Shown: piece by piece, positions 12,080-23,842 of the stretch
Numbering within the stretch: position 1 is the first letter of the stretch
Layout of the letters: the number at the start of each line of letters is the position of its first letter
Assembly (NCBI RefSeq): GCF_018320785.1
Contig: NC_054884.1
Span: 22,569,667 to 22,633,666 of the forward strand
DNA: 64,000 bases
DNA from: Cheilinus undulatus
Taxonomy: Eukaryota > Chordata > Actinopteri > Labriformes > Labridae
Direction of reading: 5' to 3'
Made by a program: the position numbers and the translations under genes
The notes under the pieces: model-generated
Told to the model about the DNA's origin: nothing
Seen by the model: only the letters and a program-made list of their open reading frames with translations
The model's database searches: none

Positions 12080-13460
12080 GAAACAGACTTTGACTCATGA
12101 TCTTTGTAACTGTTTAACAATGAAAATCCCTCTTGCACAGATACAGTAGTTACTTTTGTGTGTTCATTCTGTAGTCAGGTGGACACATCCCCAAGGATGC
12201 ATTATTTTCTTTGTTTTTCACACTATTACAACAACTTTGAGGGAATATTAGTGACAGAATCTACCTTACCAGCCTGCAGAAACTTCTGAACATTTAACTC
12301 TGGTAACATTTTTGGCAAATCTATAAAAAGAGATGTGCCAACTAAGGTGTTTATAAGTAGTTTAAATTATGCAAACAGGAAGTTGACATTTACATTTAGA
12401 GCTGAAATAATCGATACATCAAAAGATTAGACTGTTTTATTCTTGTTTTCCGTTTAAACTGAAGACATTTGGGTCTAGACTGGAATAAGACTGATTTCTA
12501 TACAAAACAGCAAACGCAACAACTTAGTCATTGTAAAACAGTGATGGACATTTATATAGTGTTAATGACTGAACATCCAAGTAGTCTGGATCAAAACCTG
12601 AGGAAAATGTAGATGCCATTTTGTTTAACATCATTCTACAATATAAGATAGATTCTGCTACTAATATGTTACTGTAAATTTGAAGCCAAACGGAGGTTAT
12701 GTGTGGATGTGTGGGTAATGGGGAATATGTAAACAATCAGGATCATTGTTTTTCCTCACGCAATATTTCATTGGAGGGGGGTAAAGTAACTTATTGACTT
12801 TTTATGGTTTTTTTTCCTCAGAGTTTCTGGGTGAAATCTACTGTTTTCATTTATTCTTGCCAAATATGCAGAAGCTGCTAGGCTTTTACCTGAGATGCCT
12901 TACAAAATCAAATATATTAAAATGCTTCTGCTGACTTCATCATTTTCAGTACAACAATTTAATAAATCGTTAATGCTTTTATGTTGCTGAATATGCACAG
13001 ATTTATCACTTTAAACACCAGGTTTGGTTTGGATTTCTTTTCACAGCCATAAAAAGGAGTATACTTTCATTTGGTGATTTAACAGTGTTCATGTGTGATA
13101 TTTTGTTTTCTGAGTGTTTGAAAAAGTCAAATGGCTTAACTCTTAGTAAAAACTATTGTCAGTGTCATATTGTTGAGTCTGTTATAGTTGATGTCATAAT
13201 GTTTTGTTCGTTCGACTTGCTTCAGTTGATCTCAAAGGTTGTGTGATAAACATGAAAAACTGACCAGTGCATCCTGCCTGTTTGTTTTTCAGGCCTTGAT
13301 AAAGAGGTTATTTGTAATCAGTACCTTGTTTTTTATTTTTGCTCATTTTCAAGTTGAAATTGAAATCAAAGGAAGTCATTTGCACTGTGGCAGTGGTTTG
13401 TGACAAAATATTTTTGTAAAGAAAAAAATGCATGTTTTGAATAAAGCATTTGTTTTATTT
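12080..13460 (+). other. gjc1: gjc1 3' UTR
   Basis: About 1.4 kb of AT-rich non-coding sequence between the stop codon and the first good poly(A) signal at 13440. No splice pair or protein-like frame is apparent. The end point is inferred from the signal. Confidence 0.5.
13440..13445 (+). promoter_or_regulatory. gjc1: Poly(A) signal AATAAA, likely gjc1
   Basis: AATAAA followed by a GT/T-rich stretch (TTTGTTTTATTTTCCTTGTGG) that could serve as the downstream element. It is the first well-placed signal after the connexin stop with such a context. Confidence 0.55.
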
Positions 13461-13784
13461 TCCTTGTGGCCTCTGTCCTACACTTAACAATTCTGGTGAT
13501 GTGACAAACTGATCTATGGTTGGATGTTTTTTATTTTTTATTTTTACAAAACATTTTAATCCCCTCCCCAGGTTTAATTTATTTATAGTATCAATATGTG
13601 TGTGTGATCAGTAGCATTGGTGCAAGCATCCTGGCCAATGGTTACCTCATTTTGAAGCTGAAAAGTGTGCCAAACTATTATTGGGCTCTGATGTTCAAAT
13701 TAAAACCTGCTACTGACATCTAAATTACAAAAACTACCACGTTTTAACGTCGTTCCATCACTGTGTCTGTCCCTTTTCTACATT

Positions 13785-14135
13785 TGACCAATTTGTGCCT
13801 CTTTAAACTGATTATTGCCACTTTCTGCCCATTTTTGCCACTTTAACCCCTTGTTGCTACTTTTAAACCCCTTTTTCACTACTTCGGCTGCACATTTTTC
13901 TCACTTTTTTGCCTCTATTAACCCATTTTGCCACTTTTTGCCCATCGTTAACACCTTTAGCCAATTACAGGCACTTTCTAAACATTTTTTCTGTCATTTT
14001 CTGTCCTTTTAAAACCAAGATTTTTACTCAATTATTTAACCTTTTTTCACTGTTTTTTTTCTGCCAATTTTTTTTTTTTTTCACTTTTAAGCCCTTTTTT
14101 GCCAGTTTGCACTCTTTTGCCTCTTGGCAATTACC
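13785..14135 (+). repeat. Degenerate TTTTGCCACTTTTAACCC tandem repeat
   Basis: Many imperfect copies of a roughly 15-20 bp unit built on TTTTGCCACTTT, with ACCCC or GCCCA spacers. Open frames in it are compositional artefacts. A second block of the same motif lies at 57690-58080 in adam11 intron 22. Confidence 0.75.
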
Positions 14136-14167
14136 AAAAACTTGAGCCTCTGAGTTATTTCAGTTCC

Positions 14168-14458
14168 TTCTACTTTATTTTCTGGCTTCCTGGCATTTGT
14201 TTGTGTACATTATGGCTTAAGCTCTGAAGTTTGACATTACTTTCCAAATGGTTTAGTCAATGTGCATATCCGCATTGTAAAAACTACCAAAATAAGGTAA
14301 TTCTGTTTCAAGAGGAGCATTTATTTTACTATGGCATAAATCAATCAAATTTTTATTATTATTGAGAGTGGTAATTTTTCAGGGTACATGTAAAACATGG
14401 TTATCACAGTTAAACTTTAAAATAGACCGTGATTTTCCTCTCCTCTATGGGCCCCCTA
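14168..14458 (+). repeat. Dispersed repeat, copy 2 (partner at 20-355)
   Basis: Direct-orientation copy of the repeat at the start of the window, directly after the TTTTGCC array. Shared landmarks are TGGCTT, CTGAAGT, TTGACATT, TTCCAAAT and the GATTTTCCTC...GGGCCC end. Together the two copies bracket the gjc1 locus. Confidence 0.6.
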
Positions 14459-15235
14459 TATTTGGTTTGGCCCCAGAAAGTTCTCCCGCTGTAGTCAGGC
14501 TTTTTGTTGACTAAGATAACTGTGTATAAAGGGACAACGCCCTCTGCCGGGTAGGAAAGGATAAAACTTTCCTGTTCAATTTGATTTAAAAAAAATGCCA
14601 ACAAAAAAGTATTTAATCAGTTTCTATTTAATTACATTTGGAAAGCTAAAGATTTTTTTAAAAAATCTTTTAAGGACGTTAAGCCGTTATGGCAACTTTG
14701 ATCAAATTGGGTATTTTTTTTTATGCAACTCAAATTCGTTTATCTTTATTTGGTTTCATGCGCTATATCTAGCTCTTTTATTGTACCGTTAACCTTGCAA
14801 AGCAGATGGATGCCATGCCTGTCATTGTGTGAAATGTGTTCCAGTGCATATAAGGGTTATTGTACTACTGTATCTGATATTTTACCGACTCTTAACTGCA
14901 AAGCCTCCAAGAATTTAACCTCTTCACAGAGGTTGCGAATATTATTTTCAGAAACTTTATTTTGAAAATCACGAGACAAACAAAACTCTATAAAAATCCG
15001 AGATCTTGCCGAAATAATCGTTATGCGGCGTTCAGGACAGTGCGTAAATCTCAAATCCCTGCAACGTAATGGAAGAAAGCGTTTAAGTCAGCGATATTGA
15101 CGAATGAATGCGAGTATTTTGAAGAGCTTAAATCGGTCTCCTACTGTGTTTTAAGATTATCTTTTTAATTTTACTGCTGACTTTATAAAAGAAATGTGCT
15201 GTCACACTGCTTACAGTAGGGATTAGTACATGAAG
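14459..15235. other. Intergenic, gjc1-dbf4b
   Basis: No gene recognised. It contains a near-perfect AT palindrome at 14648-14670 (AAAGAT...ATCTTT). GC content rises toward the dbf4b promoter. Confidence 0.4.
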
Positions 15236-15290
15236 GCGGCGCCTTACCGGATGTGACGTCACTTTCATTCTCACGTCTCCGCCAGTGTTT
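15236..15290 (+). promoter_or_regulatory. dbf4b: dbf4b core promoter: ETS + CRE, E2F-like sites nearby
   Basis: ACCGGATGT (15246-15254) is a good ETS site abutting a perfect palindromic CRE, TGACGTCA (15254-15261). A GGCGGCGCC block lies just upstream, and GCGGCGGTTGGCG, resembling E2F sites, follows at about 15300-15312. There is no TATA box. Such ETS/CRE/E2F arrangements are typical of cell-cycle and housekeeping promoters, which suits a CDC7 activator. Site calls are by consensus only. Confidence 0.6.
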
Positions 15291-15299
15291 TTAAAAAAG

Positions 15300-15375
15300 C
15301 GGCGGTTGGCGTTGAGAGCACCTTTTGATGCAACACTTTGTTCACTATTTTGACATCTTTGTAACTTAACAAAAC
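15300..15375 (+). other. dbf4b: Probable dbf4b non-coding exon 1
   Basis: Ends at a strong donor AAAAC|GTAAGT (GT at 15376) shortly downstream of the ETS/CRE promoter. It contains no ATG in frame with the protein. The next exon (from 15796) has the start codon four bases after its acceptor. The left boundary is not defined by the sequence. Confidence 0.5.
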
Positions 15376-15799
15376 GTAAGTGTGTAACTTTTTATTTTTA
15401 ACTCGACGACGTGAAAAACTTCCAACTTTTAATTCAACCCCATTAAAACGTGTTTGACGTATTTTTGCCCAAGCGTTGTGTGTTCATAAGAAAGCCGAGC
15501 TAGCAGAGGTCAGCTAACGTTACATGCTGCAGCTAAGTATGCTAACGAGGGTAATAATAGAAGTGTGCTGCTTTTATATGTGAATACATTTTCTCTGTGT
15601 AACATTGAATGAGTATACGGTTGTATAAACTTAATATGTCTTTAATGGTTAAATAGCCACTATCTGATACGATATAATGTCTGTATTTAACCCCATCTCC
15701 TTCTGTAAGCATACTATTAACATAGCTTTGTTTTTCCTCTTGGCTGGTAGGGTCCTGGTACTTTTCCTGAGTTGTAAGCTCTCTTCCTGCACCAGGATT

Positions 15800-18700
15800 A
15801 TGCAGAAGCATCATTATGCAGAGAAGCAGGGCCTCCTGGGCTCTCTCTGTCCTGGGCAGAAGAAGCTGGAGGGGAAGATTTTCTACCTGGATAGTGTGAA
15901 GAAACGTGCCACAGCTCTGCTTTTGGAGGCCATATCACTTCTAGGAGGGGTAAGGTGTTAAAAAGATGAACTGCTCTGCTGTATGTCGGCATATCCTGTG
16001 TTGTGTTGCTTATATTTATAAAACAGTTTTCAGGTTCTAATCCAGCCAGTTAACACCAAAAAACAAAATAATTAGGAGTGTCAAAAGATTTATATATATG
16101 TGTGTGGGTGTGTTTTCAATCATGATTAATCCCAGGGTTTCTGTAGTTAATCACATCCTTATTCTTGTATTTTACAATTAAACTGTTCTGTCATTTTTGG
16201 ATTTCTCTGCTGTCTTAAACTTGGGGTCATTGACTTTGAGTTTGGATACAGACTTGCTTTATAGGTAGATTGAAGAATTTATCATGGACCTAACCATAGA
16301 AAAGGGAACTTTTTATGGAGGAAATAAATGAGCAGTAAAAATGTAGTCAAGGCGCAGGTGACTTTTGACTTGATTTTTTTTTTTTAAAGAGAAATTAAAC
16401 ATTAAAAATTAGTCACAGACTTATTTTACATCACTATGGCTACAGGTAGATGTGGCAGAAGTTTGTTGAAAGGGACAATAAAAGTGTGCGATTAATTGTG
16501 ATTTGAAAAATCAGTGCGTTAATTGTAGATCATTGTTAATTGTGGTTCATGCTATTAATCTTGACAACCCTGAAAAAAATATACAAAAATTTGGATGAAC
16601 CATCATTGTGTATTGATTTACTTAAGGGTAAAAGTCAGATTACAATCATAAAGTATTACTTTTTGCTGTACCAAGAATGCTGGGGAAATGTGACTCTGAT
16701 TTGAAGATGTTTTTTACTTGTATCGTTTTTTTATTCGAAACCACACCTTTTAACATTGTATGAAGAAAATTAGGCAATTTTTCATACTCACAGTACTTTT
16801 GACTATGTGCCAGCATAACACTTTATAAAAATGCTTGGTTATTGTTAAAGTTAAAGGTCAGCAACAAAAAGCATATGGATTCAAGTGCTGAAGTGAATAT
16901 TGCTATCTGCCGTGTTCCTTACCTGCTCTTTTCAATTATGAAAGAACTGTTCTGTGGTTAAAAAAAGTGCCATTTTTAGTCTTCTCTGTGTTTGAGCTTT
17001 AATATCACGCTGTAGTTTTGTCACAAATGACTTCGCTAATTCCAGTGCTCAGTTTCAATTCTTGTCAAATTTAGTACTTGGAATTCTCAAGATCTGCCAG
17101 TGATCAAGTCTCTGCAGAAAGTAATGATCGACCACTCTTTTTCTTTCTGCTTCTGAAGAGGGTTGAGAGTTTCTTGCACAAGGATGTAAGCTTTGTTGTG
17201 ACGGGGAGTCAAGAGGGCCAGAGTGAGTCGAGGTGTACCAAGACCAAAGCAGGAGCAAAGGAGATGAGGGATGAGGCCCAAAATCCTATAACGACACGAG
17301 AAAGTGCCCTCAGCAATGGCAAACAGCGACCAGGAACTCCAAGACCAACGGTACTTAACCTCTTGTGTTTAAACCATTTACTGCTGACTAATATATTGGA
17401 TCAAAAGTTATATATGATTTCTTTGAAACCAAGCAGCCACTTCTTTTTAATCAGTATATTTGTCTGTGGTATCCTTCAGCTTAATGCAATTGGTATTATA
17501 TAAATCCGCTGTTGTGTTCTCCACCTCAGGTTTGTGGCAGCCGTGGGAAAGCCCTGCTTGAAAAAGCCATCCGCAACAATGTAAGCCAGTATAGGCAAAA
17601 TATGATTTATATGCAGAACTGCTGGCTTTATTCAAATTTGGGGTATTGGTAGTATACTGAAGGCTGAAATGGTGTTTCTAATTACCTTGTTTTGTTTTAG
17701 GAACGATTGAAGGGGAGCAGTGTTTTGGCTAACGCTCGGTCGTGGGGAGTGAAGATTCTGTTTGTGGATGGTATCCTTTTGAGAAACTCCAGTGGAAGAA
17801 CTGGTGCAAAAATCCTCTGTCTTTGTTGTTCATATCTGTATGTAATAAACCTCTGCTCACACCAGATGGCGCCATCTGGGTGCTAGTCCAGTGCTGCTGC
17901 AGCTCCCTGGTAGAAGCTGGAAAAGTTTGTTGCAAATCAGCGGAGCAGTCATTGAAATGTCACATTATTAATCACACAAATAAAAAAAAAAATCTTGTTT
18001 TGCACCATAACTTTGTATCAGATGTCCTGTTGTATTTGAAACAGCTGACTCGAGAGAGCTTCAGTACAGTACCCAAGAGGCCAGAGGTAAGATGCTTTCA
18101 CACATCAACAGAATGTTTGCTGTTTTACACAAGTAAAGACCAAATAATCTAATGGCCTTCATTTTGGTTTATGTAGCACAAATAAAAAGAAAAATTTAAA
18201 ATGTGTGACATAGTGTCCACTTGCTTCTGTGCTCTTTCATATCAGAGACTGAATCTCTTTTTTTTCCTAATACAGAAAACGTACAACAAACAACAAAATG
18301 CCAATGTTGTCAAAGGTAGGTTTAAACATGTATGTGGTGCTTCATTGAATATTTGTAAGCAACACTGTTTGTTTTAGTATCAGACTAACAAACTTTATAT
18401 TTCTTTTGCTTTCCTCTGGTGGACAGCTGCAGCTCTGCGGTCTCCCTATCTAAAAATTGAGGACATGAGCAGGTATGTGTCAGTACTCATTCAGTACAGT
18501 TTACTAGTATGTTAGTAACAGGGCTGGAGGCAGATAATTTCGATAGTTTAGGGTTAGTTTGTGCTTGGGATGGTCTTCACAATGTAATTTTTTTTGCTCA
18601 TCAAACAGTTATATGCATTATTTGTAAGGAGTTAAATAATAAAGATATAATTATTTAGATTTAAAATGCTGAAACCTAATCATCGTTTGGGCAATAATGA

Positions 18701-21700
18701 TACAAATCCACCAAAATAAAGTTCTTTACAGCCAACATATTTTTTTGTAGTTAGAGTAGCAATTTCACGTAAAAATGATGTATAAAGCTAAAGGTGTTCT
18801 TCCATGAATTGTTTAAATTTGTTAGTTTTGCTAAAAGAATGTAAATTCCATGATGCGGTCCATTGTTTGTCATCTACTTTCTTTATTTTTAATTGATCTG
18901 TCCTAATATTGAGCAGCAACCTAAATTGTTACCTACCCAAAAGATTCCTGGCTTTTGATAAAGCTGAAGCCCTGGTTAGTAGGCAGGAGGGGAGAATCAT
19001 GACCTACTGTCTCCCACTTGGTGGTGTCATAAACAACTTGTGAATATACAGATAATCTTTAACTTGGTTTGGAGCAGCATTTTGAGACTTGGATATGGTG
19101 TAGGCTTTCTTGTAGTTTTGTTTTTGGCCTTTACCAATCTCTCTTAGCAATATCTGGCAATGGAGCTTAATGCTCCACTGTGTTCAGCAGCTTGTCCCTC
19201 TCTTTGTCTGCCTGCTGCTTGGTTTTTAGCAGTCAGAAGGAGATGGGATTCTGAAGCTTAATTTGTTTTAAACAGCTAAAAAAAGATTCAGAGAACAAGG
19301 ATAAAGTGGAGCATTACTCTTCATACACGACAGTTAAGTAATAACTTAAGAAATAAGAACTTAAACTCAGTGTAAAACATGGTGAAACTGACTGAACTTT
19401 AAAGAAGTGACTACTTGTTCCTGTGGTTTTATTCCCATATAATCAAAGATGTACAGCCAGAATTCAGCAAGGAAATTAAGTTCATGTCTGCCCAGGTTCA
19501 TGTCAGGGCTGTTTAGTATCATTAGGCATAATGACAGCGATACAACAATGGGTGGCAGTGATCTGTTCCCCTGCTTCCGCCCTTTCTGCCCCACAGGGTG
19601 CTAGTTCTGGAGGTTTACATTTCAACCCAGATGATTTTCTTAATTGAACCTGTGAGGGAGTCCCATCATGTAATGTGACGAGCCCCGAGTGAAGCTGCTC
19701 CCCAGGAGCTCAGACCTCTAGCGGATACGGTTTCTATTCGATGGGGCTTTGCAAGCTCGGCTGCCTCTTCCTGCAGGGGATCTCAGAGTGCAAACAGCTC
19801 TTTTCATTGGCCTTCTCATTTCAGTTAATTGAAGTGCTCTGCCTGATGCAGGGGCCATCGCTGGAAGAAACTGAGCCCAAGACCTCTGAAACATTTGAAT
19901 ATTAGTCGAGCTGGAGTACATATCAGATTTCTAGTGTCAAATTTAGTTTGCTATGTGATCCTGATATATATTCAGTTTGATAGTAAAAATTGGCTCTATA
20001 GTCAGTCTTTGTTGTTCTGTCTGCACTCTATTTGGTTTTATTTCTGATGGATTAGGGATTTCTTCCCTGAGCGCTGATCCTCTTTATAGGGCACAAGTAT
20101 CTTGTGTTTTATTCAGAATCTGGACAACATTTTAGTGATAGCTTATATACATTTTGTGTGTGCGTAATTCTGTGTTTTCTGTTCTAACCAGGAAATACAG
20201 ACCTCTTCATATGCAGTCCATGACTTTCCCCACGATGTGCTACTCCGGGAGATTCAGTCCCTTTGAATCTCCTCCTGCTTTCTTTGAAAAACAGACCGGG
20301 CAATTAGAAAATAAAACAAGGTTTGTTTAATGGACATCATTTTACTGACATACCCCATGTTTGGCTAGTTTGGATTAAAGTTAAGCTCACATTTTTGTTT
20401 AATTCTGGACCAAAAAGGATCCATTTCAGAGTGTTTATTCCTTTGATATTTAAGTAGGGAGAAGAAGAAAGTTGAAAGCAGCGTTCAGGACAAATCTCAA
20501 ACTCCAGTCAGCTGTAACCCTTCACCCTGGCGGCCGCGCAAAAAGGATGTGTCTTACTGTGAATGCTGTCATCAACACTTAAATAATCTGGAAGAGGTAG
20601 AAATGCTTAAGTATAACTCTTTTTAGATCACATTTAAATTATTATTTTTTCCTTTGGCCTGTACTTTCTTTTTACTTTTCTCTTTGTTTAACCTCACAGC
20701 ACTTGCAGTCAGATCAGCATCGTGCGTTTGTGCTGGATCCCTCTAACTACACTGTTGTGGACCAACTAGTGTCTGAAATGCTTCCAGGTTTTGAACTCAA
20801 TACATCTCAACCAGAAGAAGAAATCCTAAACAGGTTAGTTTTGTTTTCTGCTGAGGAACTCCCTAACATTTCTGTAGTTTGCTTTATCTCACATAGTCAG
20901 TTTTTAGTGTTTAAATAGGGGAATTTTATTATTTTCTATTTGTTCATTCTAGACCACTTTCTCCTATGCCCATGGAGCATGTCTGTGAACTGGAGCCTCT
21001 CACTGATGTTGAGACTGAGCGAGCTGTTCAAGCCCTACAGTCATTCAACACTCACATCTTTGACCCTCCTATCAATCCTCTTCCTTCTGGCCCTGCCAGC
21101 CCATCACCAGGACTTCAGCGTCCCACCCCTTCTACTGATGTCCAGCCTTCAACCACTCTCACTGACACCAAGCTCCCGCTCAGTCCAGCCATGCCTGCTT
21201 TGGATGTTGAACCACAAACCAACCACTTATCCCACCAGCTGCCTGGTACCCATTATCTCTCCCCTTGCCTGTCCTCAGACCCCTACCCCCTTCCTCCAGT
21301 CCTCAGCCCACAAGTCTCTTATCCCTCTCATATGTTGGAGCCACACGGCTTATACTCAGAGCCTCCGATCCTCAGCCCTCAGAAGTACACTGTGGATGAC
21401 GCTGCAGAGGGACACAAAGGAGAAAATGAGTCTCAGTTTGTCCCAGACATCACAATTCTTGTCTCCGACCCACTTACTTCCTGTGTGGCTTTGACAAATA
21501 TGGAATTAGTAAAAGGATCAAACCAAGACAGTGAACTAGGATTTAGAGGGATTATTTGTTCAACAGAAGGTTTGGAATATGCTACGCCATTTTCTTGTAG
21601 ATCTCGTTCCCTCCCTCGACAGTCAGCGACAGCACCAAACCCTAAGAAGCGCTGTAGATCAGCCAGCCCAGACTACAGCCGGAGCAAAAAAAGGAGGATT

Positions 21701-22360
21701 ACAGAACAAGGTCATGAATCTGCAGAACTAGAAAAAGACTCTAAGGTGAAACCTGAGGGCTGTGTATTATTAGACAAAATCTACTATCCAGATTTACCAT
21801 CCTCTCCAAACCAAAAATTCTCTTCTACATGCACTGGTCCTTTAAAACAGGATTTTACATTGTTTTCTATTCCTGTTGTACAGAATTTCACTTGGACATT
21901 GACTCAAAACATTCATAGTAGCACTTCTGTTGATCAGCCATTATGGCCACCCTCCTCAAACTCAAAGATTTTTGATCCTCCTGTTCACTTTAACAAATCC
22001 CTCTCAAGCCAAGACTCTCAGCACCTACAACCCCTCTCCACATCTGTGTGCATAGAGCCGGCCCTCATACCAGACTTCACCGCCCTCTCTCCATCATCAT
22101 CAGACTCAGACTGGGACTGTGAGCTTCTCTCACACATCGGATCAACTGCAGCTGCCCCCTTGTCCCCTGCTGAGCAGACATGCGAGCTGGACCAGGAGCT
22201 CCTCCATAGGCCGTGTACTTGGATGCATGATAGCAGCTATGAGTCCCGCTTACACACCGTCCTACAGCCAGCCAACACGGCAAGCTCGCTAAGTGGGGAT
22301 GAAATGGACCCTTCTGTGTTCTCACGAACTGTGGTGCAGGTTGTGGAGGTTCAGCATTGA
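15800..22360 (+). CDS. dbf4b: DBF4-type regulatory subunit of CDC7 kinase (DBF4B)
   Basis: DBF4 proteins bind and activate CDC7 in the nucleus for replication-origin firing. Eleven coding exons join in frame (2424 nt, 807 aa): 15800-15949, 17159-17350, 17530-17580, 17701-17770, 18022-18086, 18276-18315, 18427-18472, 20192-20320, 20458-20596, 20700-20833, 20953-22360. Motif N (BRCT-like) begins LEGKIFYLD near residue 23, continues LGG|RVESFLHKDVSFVVT across the first intron, and includes SWGVKILFVDD. Motif M covers LKIEDMSRKYRPLHMQ. Motif C is a zinc finger with C282, C285, H295 and H301. The last exon (468 codons) is Pro/Ser/Thr-rich and probably disordered, with a bipartite basic NLS near residues 568-590 (NPKKRCR and SKKRRI). 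The ATG follows its acceptor by 4 nt. The choice of DBF4B over DBF4 rests mainly on the adam11 and gjc1 neighbours. Confidence 0.85.
16074..16571. mobile_element. hAT-type MITE in dbf4b intron
   Basis: Begins AGGAGTGTCAAAAGATT and ends AATCTTGACAACCCT, imperfect inverted ends. The interior is full of GATTAATC/GATTAATTGTGATT, as in the common fish family whose ends read GGGTGTCAAxATTAAT. No clear target duplication survives. It lies between the first two dbf4b coding exons, with no coding sequence. Confidence 0.6.
18473..20191 (+). other. Large dbf4b intron with a GC-balanced patch
   Basis: Intron between the coding exons ending at 18472 and starting at 20192. Most is AT-rich and unassigned. 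About 19560-19915 is noticeably higher in GC, non-repetitive and lacks a protein-like frame, so it is a candidate conserved non-coding element. Confidence 0.35.
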
Positions 22361-23040
22361 CTGTTTCTAATCACTTTCAAGAACTGGAATAATCAAGTCA
22401 TGTCACGTTTCAAGTCATCAAAAAAAGCCAGTGAAATGTACACTGAATAAGTATTTAAAACTTTGTGCAGCTAAAATGTGACGCTGTTACTAGAGATGCA
22501 GATTTTTAACCATAGTTTATTTTCTAATAGAAGTGTCTGAGCTGATGCTGCAACTTCTCATGAGTTCATAGCATCCTTTATCACTGACTGCAGCATCTGA
22601 GCAGCTATGTCCGGGAACACACGGTGGTATTGAGAATTTAATGAGGCATTTCTGAAGGAGTGCATTACTCAATTACAGTGAGTGCTGCGTCTGGATCAGA
22701 TCCCACTCTCACTAGCGCTCAGGCGTTAGTGAAGGACTCGCACAACACGTGAAACAAATCTGTGATTAATGTCAAATGGCTTTTCCTGCATTTTGAAGGT
22801 GGGCCAGAGGACTGACTGTCAGAGAGAGCAAGAAGTTTACCATCTTCACTTATCTGTAGTGCAAGGTCAATGCAAAAGTAAACAAAACCCCACGCTGTCC
22901 CAAAATCACACCATGTCTTATGTGGCAATTTAAACAGGTGCAGAATATAGCAATCTATGAGATATACCACATGATTTTAGTGTGAGCAAAACTTTATGTC
23001 CTTGTACAGTGTGTTTTAATAAAGGATTTTAACCATCACC
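22361..23040 (+). other. dbf4b: dbf4b 3' UTR
   Basis: Non-coding sequence after the stop codon up to the poly(A) signal at 23018. Frames on the minus strand here have no recognisable product. Confidence 0.5.
23018..23023 (+). promoter_or_regulatory. dbf4b: Poly(A) signal AATAAA, likely dbf4b
   Basis: TTTTAATAAAGG about 660 nt after the stop codon. A second AATAAA at about 23126 is an alternative. Confidence 0.5.
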
Positions 23041-23842
23041 ATTTCCTTCTATTGGACTCAGAAAAGGTTCTCTCTTGGGTAAAAAAACTTGTGGTACACT
23101 GAATATTACTCTTCCTATTCTTTGTAATAAATGCTGACTCTGCTGAAAGGCTGAAGGAGAGCTAAATGAGGACTGAAGGATGAGGAAGGGCAGTGAACGG
23201 AGGGTCGATGTGTCCTGTTTGGCTCGTCAGCGCAGCTTCCAGCTGACGCAAACAATATTTGATATCTGATCTCCAACCGAAGTTACATAACCCTTTAATA
23301 TCCACAGCTGCATGAATGAAAAGATCATTTGTGTGGCTACAACTGTCCAAAAGTGAAGCAGCACAGTACTGCCCTTGATTTAGTGTTGAGGGGAATCTTA
23401 GGGTCTGCCTCAAAAGATTATGCTGTTTAGGCCGTTACAAGCTGTGCAAAGTATTTACAGCCCTTAAGAAGTAGTTCTCCATGCTGGCTGGTTTTAAAGT
23501 CTTTTGCATTTTGTGAAATCAAGTTTTGGCTAAAGGGTATATCGTGCTTTTCTTGGCAAGAGCCACCCCCTCAAGAACAGAGGAGACTAAAATACAGACT
23601 CACAAGTGCAAAACAGACTGATGAGTAACTGCAGAAAACACTTTTTGCAGTTTTATCAAATAGATAAACTGAAAAGAATAATAACCTCATCACCTCAGTA
23701 TGGACATGAAGAAGAAAAAATTAAAAAACTGTAACCCAATTTTATACTTTTGGGCCTTGGAAAAATTAACCATTTGGTAGATTTGACTTAAGTCATAACC
23801 TGACATGCCAGATAGACTCTTTCACATATATACTGCATGAAA
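23041..23842. other. Intergenic, dbf4b-adam11
   Basis: No gene recognised. It has AT-rich sequence with no good splice or protein signal and ends at the left tip of the Tc1-like element. Confidence 0.35.

Noticed and set aside
11629-12138. Minus-strand frames of 60-90 codons in gjc1
   Set aside because: Shadows of the connexin coding frame.
17742-18152. 136-codon open frame on the plus strand
   Set aside because: It spans a dbf4b intron and parts of two exons; the family sequence and splice signals show the real exons are 17701-17770 and 18022-18086.
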